From the NCBI GenBank assembly GCA_023374045.1, contig CM041782.1, forward strand, positions 253,231,810 through 253,295,809: DNA of 64,000 nt. The letters are read 5' to 3'. The DNA is from Limonium bicolor. Lineage: Eukaryota > Streptophyta > Magnoliopsida > Caryophyllales > Plumbaginaceae. Within the stretch, counting starts at the first letter, position 1; each line of letters opens with the position of its first letter. The notes below the pieces were generated by a model, which did not search any database, had not been told where the DNA came from, and worked only from the letters and a program-made list of their open reading frames with translations. The position numbers and the translations under genes are program-made. Of this stretch, positions 42,920 through 54,640 are shown piece after piece.

Positions 42920-45900
42920 AATGGCTCTGTCAAACCCAAGCTCCTCTGTCCCAGCACCGGCGGGGTCGACACTTTTCACCGACGGGGAAAAGTGCGTCGT
43001 CGAAGATCCTGCCGTTCCTTCTGAAGTATCTGTGGGGACTACCCTCGCCAGGGAACCGGCTCCAGCCTCACCGTGACAGACTTAAAGAAGCTCATGAAAG
43101 GCATACAAGTCCCACTGGGGTCGAATTCGTGTGCCGGAGCCGACGGCGCACCCTTTCAACTACTTTGGAGATGGTTTCGTGGTGTATCGGGAGCACCTTC
43201 ACCGCGGTCTGCGCTTTCCCCCCGCACCCCTTTGTCCTTGGTTTCCTCTCCCCCGGCAGTGCACTCTTGCCCACCTGAACCCTAATGCTCTGGGTTGCTT
43301 GCACGCCTTCCTCTCTGTTTGTGCAGAGAACGATATTACTCCTGATGCGCGGGAGTTTGTTAACTTCTTCACCACCAGGGTGAACACTACTGCTACGGAG
43401 GAGGACATCTCTGTCTTGGCTGTTTCCGGGTACTCCTTTTTTAAACGCGTGAGCCCGGAGAGTGGCTGGTCCTCCAATTGGTTTGTTTTCTACCCTCCGA
43501 GGGTACTTTTATCGGAGTCTCCCACATCGGAGACGTAGCTAAGGGGCAGCTTGCTTCTCCGCTACCTTCTTCCGCAAACCCGTCTCCAGTTGGACATACT
43601 CAAGAAGTTAGCTCTTGGCGCTCCACCCTATCACCTTCTTTCTTTCCGAAGAGAGATTGAACAAAACTCGGGCGAAGATCGATCGTACGTATTCTCCTTG
43701 TGTTTCTCTTTCCTTTACTAGTTTCCCGGCTAGTTTTCTTACTTCTTTTTTCCACAGCTTTTGCTCAAATGGGGGGAAATTTTTCCCTCCGCTACAACTG
43801 GGAGCTTGTTGACTATAGAGCTACCGAAGAGAAAAAGGAGCCCCGCCTGCTCCTTCTGGTAGGAGTCCCACTGGTAGCAAGACTGCTGGCACTAAAGGAA
43901 AGCCCCCGAGGGGCCCAAAAAAGTTGATCAGCGTAAAATTAAATTAGTACAAAAGGAAAAGCATGTTACCGAAACGGGTTCACAACCGACCCCCCTGCTA
44001 CTGTTCCCTCTCGGAAACAGGTACTTCTGTATCTACTCCTTCCTGTAGTCCGGGCAGAGTTAGAAAGATGTGGATTTAACTCCCATATCGTCCCTCTTTC
44101 CTGACCTGCATGGCTTTTTTTGCGTAGACGAAGCTTTACTCAAAATACCGATTCCATTTTTCCACGGTATACCTTTCCACAAGCCTCTTTGTCCTTCCCT
44201 TCGCTTATTTCTTGTTTTCCGTTTGATTACTTATGACTTTGTTTTTTGCAGCTCCTGCTCCGCCCTCCGCAGATCCTGAGCCCGAAAGGGAGCGCCGACC
44301 CGTGCGCGGTGTTTACAATAAGAGAAGGTGGAGCCCCAAAGGCAAAAAAGACTCGCGAAGCTCCGCCCGGTAAGGCAAGGGTATTGCCGAGGTTGGTGCG
44401 GAGGAAAAGTCTTCCTCGGATTCATCCGACGCCCTTCTCTGGGGGCTCCTCCGTCCAGAGCCAGGAGCAAGCATGCGGAGGACAGATCTTCTCCTCCACC
44501 GCGGGCCGATCCGTCGGTCTACTGGTCCTTCTCCGAAATTGGACTGGGGCTATCACCGAGGAAATCCGGTTCCTCGCATTCCTTCGTCCGGGGAATGAGG
44601 TACAAGACCTTTTGGTCTACTGCTGCTGAGGCAGCTAACAATGAAAATGGCATTTTCGCCCCAGGCTCCCATCCGACTCCCTTAAAGCAAAGACTTCGGG
44701 TTGGGGAGGGTAGTTTCTGACGCCATTGTCCGCCATTCTCTTCCGGAGAACGTGGCTTTTGATCGCCTCTGGAGCGCTTTGACTCAGGTTTGTTTCCTTT
44801 GCATATCCCTTGTAAACCTTCAGCTTATTCTGATACTCTTGTCTTTTAGGCCCTGGCGATGGCCCAATGCGTGGAGACCCAGTCTCAATACTCCTCCGAA
44901 GCTCTCCGTTACATGGGGCCCGTGCGGAGAGATATAGGAAGGTTGCGGATGAGAGAAGGCTAAGACTCAAGAGGCTTTGGCGCGAGCAGATCGATTTGAA
45001 GCCGAAAGACCGCTCTCCGGGAGGAGATTCAAGAACTTGCCTCCGTCGATCAGGAGATACTGTTAATAGCTGCAGGCTTCTTTTGAAGATCAGAAGCGTG
45101 CTGGAAGAGGAGCTGAAGATCTTCGGAGGGTCGCTGAAGAGATCCAGAAGTCCACCGAGGATCTTCGATCTTCTTTTGAATCTGAGCTGGAAAGAAAGAA
45201 CCAGCTTCTGAAGCAGCTGAGGCCAAACAAAATGGTCTCCAAGCCGATCTTGAATCGGAGAGGAAGAACCTGGCGGAGGCGCAAGCTAGTCTTGAATCGG
45301 AGAGGCAGAAGCTTGCGGAAGCCGCTCTTCGGATTGAAGAGCTTGAGGCGGAGGTAGAAGCTCAGAAGAAAAAGGCTTCCGGTAACTTTCATATCTTCGA
45401 AAGCCTCTTGTTTTCTTTGTTTTTTATTTTTTTCCTCTTGCTAACCCGTTGTATTTTTTCGCAGAAAATCCAAGTCCTTCGTCGGAGGCTGCTCGAAGCT
45501 CCGACTTTTGGCTTAAAAAGGTGTCTGTACTTAAAGCGTCGCTAATTACTTCGGAGTCGGAGAGAGATCGATACCGGAGCCTTACTCATTCCTACGAGAA
45601 CCAGGTTGCAAAGCTGAAGGGGGCCCTCAAGGAGACACGATCGGAACTTCAAGCGGAGGACCGCTCTGTTTCAGGCCTTAAAGAGGCGCTCTCTTCTCAA
45701 TGTCACAAGTTTGCTGGAGAGAGCCAACGGATCGTGTCGGAGTTATTCTCTGAGAGACAGCAATCTGTTGATGAAGCTCTTTATGAAAGCCTGGAGTTTG
45801 AAGCGCTTGCCCGTGCTACCGGATATCATGTGGAATTAGCAAGGTTTTCACGCCCTGCGGGGAATACATGTTTTGCCCCATCCTTTATGGATCGTTTGCC

Positions 45901-45994
45901 GCGCGGGCTCGGAGTGACGCCGCCCTTTCTTCCCGGTAGGCGAGAAGGAAGACTCCGAAGGAAGCACCTCGACCCTCCAGAAGCGAACACATGA
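42920..45994 (+). pseudogene. TAT1 accessory gene (antisense to TAT1, plus strand), decayed
   Basis: The ATG at 42920 (M-A-L-S-N-P) opens a frame ending at 43076. Homologous blocks follow in shifted frames: L-A-H-L-N-P-N-A-L-G-C-L-H-A and W-S-S-N-W-F-V-F-Y-P-P (43131-43538), Y-K-T-F-W-S-T-A-A-E and D-A-I-V-R-H-S-L (about 44600-44790), coiled-coil sequence rich in E, K and R (44950-45380), and a C-terminal exon (45465-45994) with D-E-A-L-Y-E-S-L-E-F. An intron at about 45381-45464 (GTAACT to CGCAG) lies at the same place as an intron of the TAT2 gene. It is preceded by CT-rich promoter-like DNA (42650-42900). Function unknown. Confidence 0.75.
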
Positions 45995-46166
45995 GTCCGA
46001 AAAGCTTGCGGAAGACCCTTCAGAACCTGCAACGTAAACCTTTTCCTTTTTGCTTTAAAGCTTTGTTATAACTATTTGCTGCGGAGTATTCTCATATTTG
46101 TAATTAACATTTTTCCTTTTATCATACCAACCAGACCTTTCGGGTATGACCGGAGCGACCGGTCTC
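45995..46166. other. TAT1 spacer up to the ATH2 insertion
   Basis: AT-rich 3' flank of the accessory gene. There is no gene. GTCTC at 46162-46166 is the presumed ATH2 target; its partner is off-window. Confidence 0.55.
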
Positions 46167-47866
46167 TGATAAGTGCGAGATATATAGACTTTTAAGGGTT
46201 TAACTACCTTATAATTTGCAGTATTTTAAGTAATATCTCTCACTTATCTTACGATTTTCCTAGATTTATGCTTTTGATGTGAACTGATACATATTATGTG
46301 TCAATGCAGAAAATATATTGGATTCACACTCTTTGTCTCATAATCATATATTATATATAACACGCTCAACATAAGCATGTACATGGAAAAAGGCTTACGA
46401 GATGTTGTACATCATTTTTTTTATCACGTGGCATATATAACAATGAGTACAACAAATTCACTACACTCACGAACCATCATTACTGCTACTTTATTTTGAT
46501 GATTAATTAATCATCATCACGTACTGCAGCACAAGATTGAATTCAATCACACACGGACAAAGAAGCTACGTCGCATGAAGAACCGCTTGAACTTGCGAGG
46601 TACGAGGGCGGACAACAGGAGGGAGTCCGCTTGATTTTGGAGCGGACAAGGTAGAGACAACCGCCTCGCGGACATCACAGAGGAGTCCGCCTGGTTTGGT
46701 CGCGGAGATCACAGCGCAACCGCCTGTTAAACTCGCGGACATGTGTGTGGAGTCCGCCTGATAAGTAGCGGACATCACAGGCGCAACCGCCTGTTAAACT
46801 CGCGGACAAGGAGGCGGACGTGCTAATTCATGCGCGCGCGACTAGTTTTCTTCTCCGATTTTCCATTCTTCCTTCGCGGCGCCGCACTTCATTAATTGCA
46901 GACGGTGACTACCGCAATTCTCTAATTCACGCGTGACGCCGACCCTGTCTGCAATCAATCACTGTTGCCCGCGATCTGCTCACCACTCCACCGCCATTCA
47001 ATCATCGCACCGACTGCACCGTCCACAACCACTCTGTTGTTTGCTTCTTTATTTCCTTAGCCTATAATAACCAACGCTCCCTTCGTTATTAATCATCCCT
47101 TCTTTTAATCCAAAGCCCATCACTCGTTCACCACCTCACTCACTCGACCACCACACTCGCTCTCCATACGACCACATCAATTTCTATTCTCTCCGTTTTC
47201 TCCATTTTTATTTGTTTTTCCAACACACCACATTTCTGCCATTTATTATTATTATTATTACGGACGACGTGGATACAGAGGCGGAGCTAGGATTCAGAGT
47301 CAACTTTGCTAGCTGGAGTTTTCTCTCTACCCTCTCTCTTATTTTGTTTAAACGTTGTTTATATATAGTTATGTTTAATTAAATAAACTTAAGCCTTCCC
47401 AGTGTTTGGGATGCGAGCCTATTTTATAATTATGTTATGTTGAGCTTTCCACTATGATTTTATCTAAAGTAATAGTTTAATTCCAGTTATTCATCTGCTT
47501 TAATTCTCTGATCAATTATTAAAGCAATATTTGTAGTTTTCTAATCAACACGCGAGAGCTGAGATAGTAAACAAGACTAGGAATTAAACCTGATTAACAG
47601 CTAGAAGCCTGATCCGGCCTATAGGTTAATTAGTCCAAATGGAAGCTGTTCTCTATGCGATTGGTTGTGTCCAGATTAGAGCATTAGTCTGCTGCTAGTT
47701 CTAGCAACTGGTTAGGGTTCGTTAGATTTAGTCGTCAACGAATTATTTATAGTTTCTGAGTTTATTACTTAAGTGGTAAAGTTTATATCATATAATTGAA
47801 TAAATAGGTGAGCAGAACAACCTGGGATGCTTTCTTAAAGACAAAAAAGATTTATAATTCTATTTT
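46167..47866 (+). repeat. ATH2 palindrome left arm (inverted LTR copy)
   Basis: It begins with the true LTR terminus TGATAAGTGCGAG and runs about 1.70 kb. It lacks the last roughly 200 bp of the LTR. It includes a GTCCGC/GCGGAC repeat array at about 46585-46815. The small minus-strand ORF at 46566-46778 is repeat translation. Confidence 0.93.
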
Positions 47867-49606
47867 TTTAGGAGAAGAAATAATCGAAAACCTAATCTGA
47901 ACAAAAACAAATAATTAAAATAGAAATTATAAATCTTTTTGTCTTTTAAGAAAGCATCCCAGGTTGTTCTGCTCACCTATTTATTCAATTATATTGATAT
48001 AAACTTTACCACTTAAGTAATAAACTCAGAAACTATAAATAATTCGTTGACGACTAAATCTAACGAACCCTAACCAGTTGCTAGAACTAGCAGCAGACTA
48101 ATGCTCTAATCCGGACACAACCAATCGCATAGAGAACAGCTTCCATTTGAGACTAATTAACCTATAGGCCGGATCAGGCTTCTAGCTGTTAATCAGGTTT
48201 AATTCCTATGTCTTGTTTACTATCTCAGCTCTCGCGTGTTGATTAGAAAACTACAAATATTGCTTTAATAATTGATCAGAGAATTAAAGCAGATGAATAA
48301 CTGGAATTAAACTATTACTTTAGATAAAATCATAGTGGAAAGCTCAACATAACATAATTATATAAAATAGGCTCGCATCCCAAACCTGGGAAGGCTTAAG
48401 TTTATTTAATTAAACATAACTATATATAACAACGTTTAAACAAAATAAGAAGAGAGGGTAGAGAAAACTCCAGCTAGCAAGTTGACTCTGAATCCTCCGC
48501 CTCTGTATCCACGTCGTCCGTAATAATAATAATAATAATGGCAGAAATGTGGGTGTTGGAAAACAAATAAAAATGGAGAAAACGGAGAGAATAGAAATTG
48601 ATGTGGTCGTATGGAGAGCGAGTGTGGTGGTCGAGTGAGTGAGGTGGTGAACGAGTGATGGGCTTTGGATTAAAGAAGGGATGATTAATACGAAGGGAGC
48701 GTTGGTTATTTATAGGCTAAGGAAATAAAAAGCAAACAACAGAGTGTTGTGGACGGTGCAGTCGGTGCGATTGAATGGCGGTGGAGTTGGTGAGCAGATC
48801 GCGGGCAACAGTGATTGATTGCAGACAGGGTCGGCGTCACGCGTGAATTAGAGAATTGCGGTAGTCACCGTCTGCAATTAATGAAGTGCGGCGCCGCGAA
48901 GGAAGAATGGAAATCGGAGAAGAAAACTAGTCGCGCGCGCATGAATTAGCACGTCCGCCTCCTTGTCCGCGAGTTTAACAGGCGGTTGCGCCTGTGATTC
49001 CGCTACTTATCAGGCGGACTCCACACACATGTCCGCGAGTTTAACAGGCGGTTGCGCCTGTGATCTCCGCGACCAAACCAAGCGGCGGACTCCTCTGTGA
49101 TGTCCGCGAGGCGGTTGTCTCTACCTTGTCCGCTCCAAATCAAGCGGACTCCCTCCTGTTGTCCGCCCTCGTACCTCGCAAGTTCAAGCGGTTCTTCATG
49201 CGGACGTAGCTTCTTTGTCCGTGTGTGATTGAATTCAATCTTGTGCTGCAGTACGTGATGATGATTAATTAATCATCAATAATTAGCAGTAATGATGGTT
49301 CGTGAGTGTAGTGAATTTGTTGTACTCATTTGTTATATATGCCACGTGATAAAAAAAATGATGTACAACATCTCGTAAGCCCTTTTTCCATGTACATGCT
49401 TATGTTGAGCGTGTATATATATATATGATTATGAGACAAAGAGTGTGAATCCAATATATTTTCTGCATTTGACCATAATATGTATCAGTTCACATCAAAA
49501 GCATAAATCTAGGAAAATCGTAAGATAAGTGAGAGATATTACTTAAAATACTGCAAAATTATAAGGTAGTTAAACCCTTAAAAGTCTATATATCTCGCAC
49601 TTATCA
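47867..49606 (-). repeat. ATH2 palindrome spacer and right arm (LTR copy)
   Basis: The arm 47917-49606 is the reverse complement of the left arm with scattered small indels. The spacer 47867-47916 is ordinary LTR sequence, so this copy extends about 50 bp further but still lacks the first 160-165 bp of the LTR. The GTCCGC array is at about 48955-49205. Confidence 0.93.
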
Positions 49607-49643
49607 AACTTCCTCACACTATCTTTTGCTTGTCCTCAAGCAA
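49607..49643 (-). promoter_or_regulatory. ATH2 polypurine tract and GAGGAC stem-loop (unit 1)
   Basis: On the minus strand the stem TTGCTT/AAGCAA around GAGGAC (49626-49643) precedes a purine tract AGTGTGAGGAAGTT that abuts the LTR end at 49606. One small deletion relative to 60832-60869. Confidence 0.82.
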
Positions 49644-50495
49644 ATAGAGATAATATATCTCTATGGCCGTAGTATCAAACCTCAGGATTAAACAGATGCA
49701 AACAGCAAGCAAAGTGACAATCAAAAGAATAGTTCTGCTCCTGGTTGTAGGTTTTCGCAAAGAAGTGAAAAAGAAATTTTTTTTTAAAAAAAGCATGGAT
49801 AAGTTAGACCACAAAATCTGAATGTAGATTAGCTTGGGATCTTCCACCATTTCTTTCCTTTAACCTTTGGATGACAAGGGGTGTGAAGTAACACCTTATT
49901 CCGTGATACCTTTCAAACACCACATACTCATGATCAAAATATGAAAATTGCGACAATCATCCAGCATTAGAGTTTTGCATGTTCATTTTTTTTCGCACAA
50001 TTTGTTTCATCCCCCGACTTTTCTCTTCACCCATGTAAGCGGCTTTGGGCCTTCTATCCCAGATCACAAGACCTTAGGTAGATGGGTGATGAGGCACCCC
50101 AAGGACTTAATAACCGAATGAAGAGGCCTGATTTGGTTCAGAAAATTTTATGATCAGAGGAGTACCTTGCCTTATCCTTTCATACCAAACTTTCACATCA
50201 TTTCCAAAATCCCAAGATAAACTAATTCAGTTTCCCCAATCAACTTAATCCACCAATTTTGGGAAACAGATTAATTTTAATAAAACTAAACAATCAAACA
50301 GCCTAGAGCAGAAGATTCTTGAGGTGGCCACCTGGCTTTACTTTCAAAATTTATGCAAAAATTTTCAACCCAAGAATTCAACATTTATAAGCACTCAGAG
50401 CAATGATTCCCTCAATGCAAGAAGACAATTAAAAACATGTGTGGCATTAAGTGCAACTGGCATATTTTCAGGGAAAGGTCTTAAACTCAAAAACT
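49644..50495 (-). other. ATH2 internal region 1, deleted remnant
   Basis: It is collinear with 60870-61710 and then jumps from TCTTAAACT to CAAAAACT at the next LTR start. About 1.6 kb, including the primer site and the small ORF region, is missing. No gene. Confidence 0.85.
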
Positions 50496-51502
50496 TGATG
50501 GAGAAATATGTGACTACTTCTTCCACATAGGCAGTGTACCTAATCGTTTTGCGGGATAGTGGATTCGTGGGGTTGTCATACTCTTGGGGACCTCGCTGTG
50601 GATAACTGACAGTGGATTAAATTACTGAGACTTCTAGTAAATAGATTTTATCATTTTTTTAGGAGAAGAAATAATCGAAAACCTAATCTGAACAAAAACA
50701 ATAATAAAATAGAAATTATAAATCTTTTTTGTCTTTTAAGAAAGCATCCCAGGTTGTTCTGCTCACCTATTTATTCAATTATATTGATATAAACTTTACC
50801 ACTTAAGTAATAAACTCAGAAACTATAAATAATTCGTTGACGACTAAATCTAACGAACCCTAACCATTGCTAGAACTAGCAGCAGACTAATGCTCTAATC
50901 CGGACACAACCAATCGCATAGAGAACAGCTTCCATTTGAGACTAATTAACCTATAGGCCGGATCAGGCTTCTAGCTGTTATCAGGTTAATTCCTATGTCT
51001 TGTTTACTATCTCAGCTCTCGCGTGTTGATTAGAAAACTACAAATATTGCTTTAATAATTGATCAGAGAATTAAAGCAGATGAATAACTGGAATTAAACT
51101 ATTACTTTAGATAAAATCATAGTGGAAAGCTCAACATAATATTATATAAAATAGGCTCGCATCCCAAACCTGGGAAGGCTTAAGTTTATTAATTAAACAT
51201 AACTATATATAAACAACGTTTAAACAAAATAAGAGAGAGGGTAGAGAAAACTCCAGCTAGCAAGTTGACTCTGAATCCTAGCTCCGCCTCTGTATCCACG
51301 TCGTCCGTAATAATAATAATAATAAATGGCAGAAATGTGGTGTGTTGGAAAAACAAATAAAAATGGAGAAACGGAGAGAATAGAATTGATGTGGTCGTAT
51401 GGAGAGCGAGTGTGGTGGTCGAGTGAGTGAGGTGGTGACGGTGATGGGCTTTGGATTAAAAGAAGATGATTAATAACGAAGGGAGCGTTGGTTTATTTAT
51501 AG
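50496..51502 (-). repeat. ATH2 middle LTR, first part
   Basis: On the plus strand it begins TGATGGAGAAATATG. It is interrupted at TATAG (51498-51502) by OGL2 and continues at 59937. Total LTR length without OGL2 is about 1902 bp. Confidence 0.92.
51498..51502. repeat. Target-site duplication TATAG, left copy (OGL2)
   Basis: TATAG directly precedes TGTGAGCC. Its partner is at 59932-59936, after GGTATAACA. Confidence 0.93.
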
Positions 51503-53287
51503 TGTGAGCCTCGATTTCAAACCCTATCCAAACCCTATCCTATTGGATTAAGTTGATTGGGATCTAGTCGGGTTTTAGGTCCACTTATAACCTAAGATTA
51601 ATAACTATGTCTAAAACAATAATTATTAAAACCTAAGCTAGCTCACTGGAACCTATTATGAGTCGACCTAATTTTAACCTAGATCAATTAGGAAAGGAGA
51701 GTTCGGTTCGGGGGCTTGATATTCGACTTAATTAGGGTTCATTACTTTCATTACCCTTCCTAGGTCGTTTTTCCTCTACTCAGTTTATTTACGGCTTATT
51801 ACGAGTCGTTTTAACCTAAGTGCGCAAGCTTCTGTTTTTTTGTGTTTTTTAGCGTTTTTTGACAGAAAATTAAAGTGAAATTAAAAGCTATCTAAACTAG
51901 GGTTCGGAGGCAGAATTAGGTCCAATTTTGATTACGTCCGTAGCCACGGACCAAACGTCCGAGACCACGGACCCCAGTTAACCTAAATATACAGAAAAGT
52001 CGAAATTAAAGGAAAACAAAAATTTGCAAGGTCCGGGGCCACGGACAGGATGTCCGTGGGCCCGGACATTATTAGAAAAACCTAAATTTTGAATTTTTAA
52101 AATCCCGCCGCCGTCCGTGGGTGTCCGTGGTCTCGGACAACGCGTCCGAGGTCCCGGACCATAGGTCCGAGGTCACGGACCACCCACGGACAGGGGTTTT
52201 CAGAAGGTTCCCGAGGTGTTTTGAGCTCAAATTTTATGGTGTGTAGCCTGAAAGATGTACAGACGTTAGCGATTGAAAGTTTTCAATTTGAATTCGAATT
52301 AAGCACGAAACTTAGCAAACAAGTTATCTGACAGAGTCTTAAATAAACAGCAATACAGAGCCTACGAAGGTTAGTTTGAGCCCAAATTTGAGGCAAGACA
52401 GATAATACCGTGGTGAGTCAGGGAAGTGGAGTTTCTACCTGTTTTACCTTCGGATTCACAACGTTTCTTCACACCGGGACTCGTCGAGTGCTCCGTTGAT
52501 GGCAGACCCGAGAGGATTTCGACCCAAGCTTCTGGTTGCTGGTTGTCCTTGCTGTTCTTCACGTTTTAGAGTGTTTTTTGTGAGGTTTTGATGATTATTG
52601 TGCTGTTTGGGGATTGGAAAACGTGTTTAGATGGTGATTTCGGGGGATTTCAGTATGATTTGGGTGGCCGGGTGTTGGAAAACGTGAGAGAGAGAGAGGA
52701 GGCCGTGTGTTTTCTGACTCTCTAGGTTCTTGAGTGTGTGAGGTTCTGATTTTATCCAAAAACCTATCCCCTTATATAGACTTCCTTAAAGATAAAGAGA
52801 ATCTAGTAAAAGTAAGATTTTTTCGATATTTTAGTTAAGTGACTTCCCAAAGGAATTTTGCCATGAAATTTTAACCACATGTCAAGGATGGATATTATGA
52901 ATTTTCTGAGGTGGAAACGAATTTTTTAAATGCTGGAGCATTTTTAAATTGATTTCTCGTCAGATTCAATCAGAAATTGCTAGAAAATTATTGGAAATTC
53001 GAAAAATCAAAATTCCAACGCCATTATGCTTAAAATGTCATCCTCTATCATGGGTTAAAATATCAAAGCATTTCGAGCTGATTTGGGCACCCTTCAGGAG
53101 AGAGAAAGCTTACAAGAGGTCTTAGAGCCTTTAAAGATTACCAAAACGCCCCTGAAAGTGACGAAGCTGCTCCCCATGCCATGGAACGTGCCGATCGGAC
53201 CGGGATCCCTCACCGCTTGATTAAATGCCTCTCACAACACCGGTACCACGTAGACCCTAACCAGGGGGTCAAAATTTTGGGTATAAC
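51503..53287 (-). repeat. OGL2 3' LTR
   Basis: It starts TGTGAGCCTCGA on the plus strand and ends GGGTATAAC; the final A is missing compared with the other copies. GTCCG palindromes are near 51950-52200, and a minus-strand TATATAAG box is near 52771. Confidence 0.92.
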
Positions 53288-53336
53288 GATTGCCCCCCGT
53301 CAACTGGACTTTGTAACGAATGTGAAAAGTCTGGTT
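53288..53336 (-). promoter_or_regulatory. OGL2 polypurine tract with upstream stem-loop
   Basis: On the minus strand an imperfect stem (TCAACCAGACTTT with AAAGTCCAGTTGA, two mismatches) is followed by ACGGGGGGCAATC at the LTR border. It is the same design as OGL1. Confidence 0.75.
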
Positions 53337-53399
53337 GATGCTTGAGTGGTGCCCCAAAATTTTGGACCCACCACAGAATCCTCCACGTTGTATGAAACC

Positions 53400-53890
53400 G
53401 GGTTAACGATGCCCAGCTACTCGGAGGCGCTAACTACCAACTAAAAGCTACAAAGCATGTCGAGCTATTCTAAGGCGCTGACTACCTAAGCTACAAAGCA
53501 TTGTCGAGCTATTCTAAGGCGCTGACTACCTAAAATGATGTCAAGCTATTCTAAGGTGCTGACTACCTAAAACACAAAGCATTGTCGAGCTATTCTAAGG
53601 CGCTGACTACCTAAAATGATGAAAATGATGTCAAGCTATTCTAAGGCGTTGACTACCTGAAACGATGAAAATGATGTCAAGCTATTCTAAGGCGTTGACT
53701 ACCTGAAATGATGAAAATGATGTCAAGCTATTCTGAGGCGTTGACTACCTAAAATGATGAAAATGATGTCAAGCTATTCTAAGGCGTTGACTACCTAAAA
53801 TACAAAGCATTGTCGAGCTATTCTAAGGCGCTGACTACCTAAAATGATGAAAATGATGTCAAGCTATTCTAAGGCGTTGACTACCTAGGA
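53400..53890. repeat. OGL2 tandem repeat, 46-bp and variant units
   Basis: About ten units contain TCAAGCTATTCTAAGGCGTT or TCGAGCTATTCTAAGGCGCT, GACTACCTAAAA and often GATGAAAAT spacers. They are less regular than the homologous 44-bp array of OGL1. Confidence 0.9.
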
Positions 53891-54640
53891 TGTAAAAACT
53901 GGATGGCATGCAATGCAAGAATGCTGAAATGCTAATGATGCAAATGATGCTGATGCTGATGATAATGCCGGTGATTTTGATGATGCTCGGATGCTTCTGG
54001 GGACCGAAACCCGTTCCAATGCTCCTGGTTGGTATACTATGGGGACTTATTGCCTCTGCCCACCAACTGGGGTGCTGGGATAACTTCTAGATTACCAAGG
54101 GGGACTTATTGCCACTGCCCCTAGTTGTTCTCCCAGAAGTTGACATGAAGATGGGGACTTATTGCCTCTACCCCCCAACTTAGATCACGCTCTATCTCGC
54201 ACTGAAGATGATACTAGGTCTCGTACTGGTCTCGCACTGGATGATGACGCTCGGTCTCGCACAGAAGAAGATGATGGGTCTTGCACTGAAGATGATACTA
54301 GGTCTCGTACTGGTCTCGCACTGGATGATGACGCTCGGTCTCGCACAGAAGATGATGATGGGTCTTGCACTGAAGATGATGGGTCTCGCACTAACGAATA
54401 TGATGGTCTCGCACTGATGAAGATGCATGGTCTCGCACTGAAGAAATGATGGGCCTCGTACTGATGAAGATGGTGGTCTCACACTGAAGTCCGTGCTGAA
54501 TGGCTGGATCTCACACTGATTCTAGCCCTCGTACTGAATGAAGATGCTAGGTCTCGTACTGAATGAGGAATCTGCAGGACCTTTCACCGATTTTGGGTCT
54601 CGAACTAAAAATAAGTTAGGAGGATATGGTCTCGTGCAAA
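53891..54640. repeat. OGL2 mixed low-complexity block
   Basis: GATGCTGATG-type microsatellite, GGGGACTTATTGCC phrases and a TCTCGCACTGAAGATGAT-type tandem array (54190-54480). ORFs on both strands are repeat translations. Confidence 0.85.

Larger units (their letters stand above)
30373..46166 (-). mobile_element. TAT1: Tat/Retand-like element, minus strand (partial)
   Basis: The visible part in element order is an antisense accessory gene (42920-45994 on the plus strand), two polypurine modules and the 3' LTR (42336 down to 30373). TAT2 is inserted in that LTR, and ATH2 cuts the element on the right at 46167. Its gag-pol and 5' LTR would lie beyond the window. It is inserted in OGL1 next to CTAGG (30368-30372); the second copy of that target is off-window. 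The shared accessory gene and GTGGGACTGA tract show kinship to TAT2. Confidence 0.82.

Noticed and set aside
54162..54482. Overlapping S/R/D-rich ORFs on both strands
   Set aside because: All read the TCTCGCACTGA-type tandem repeat; being open in several frames reflects repeat periodicity.
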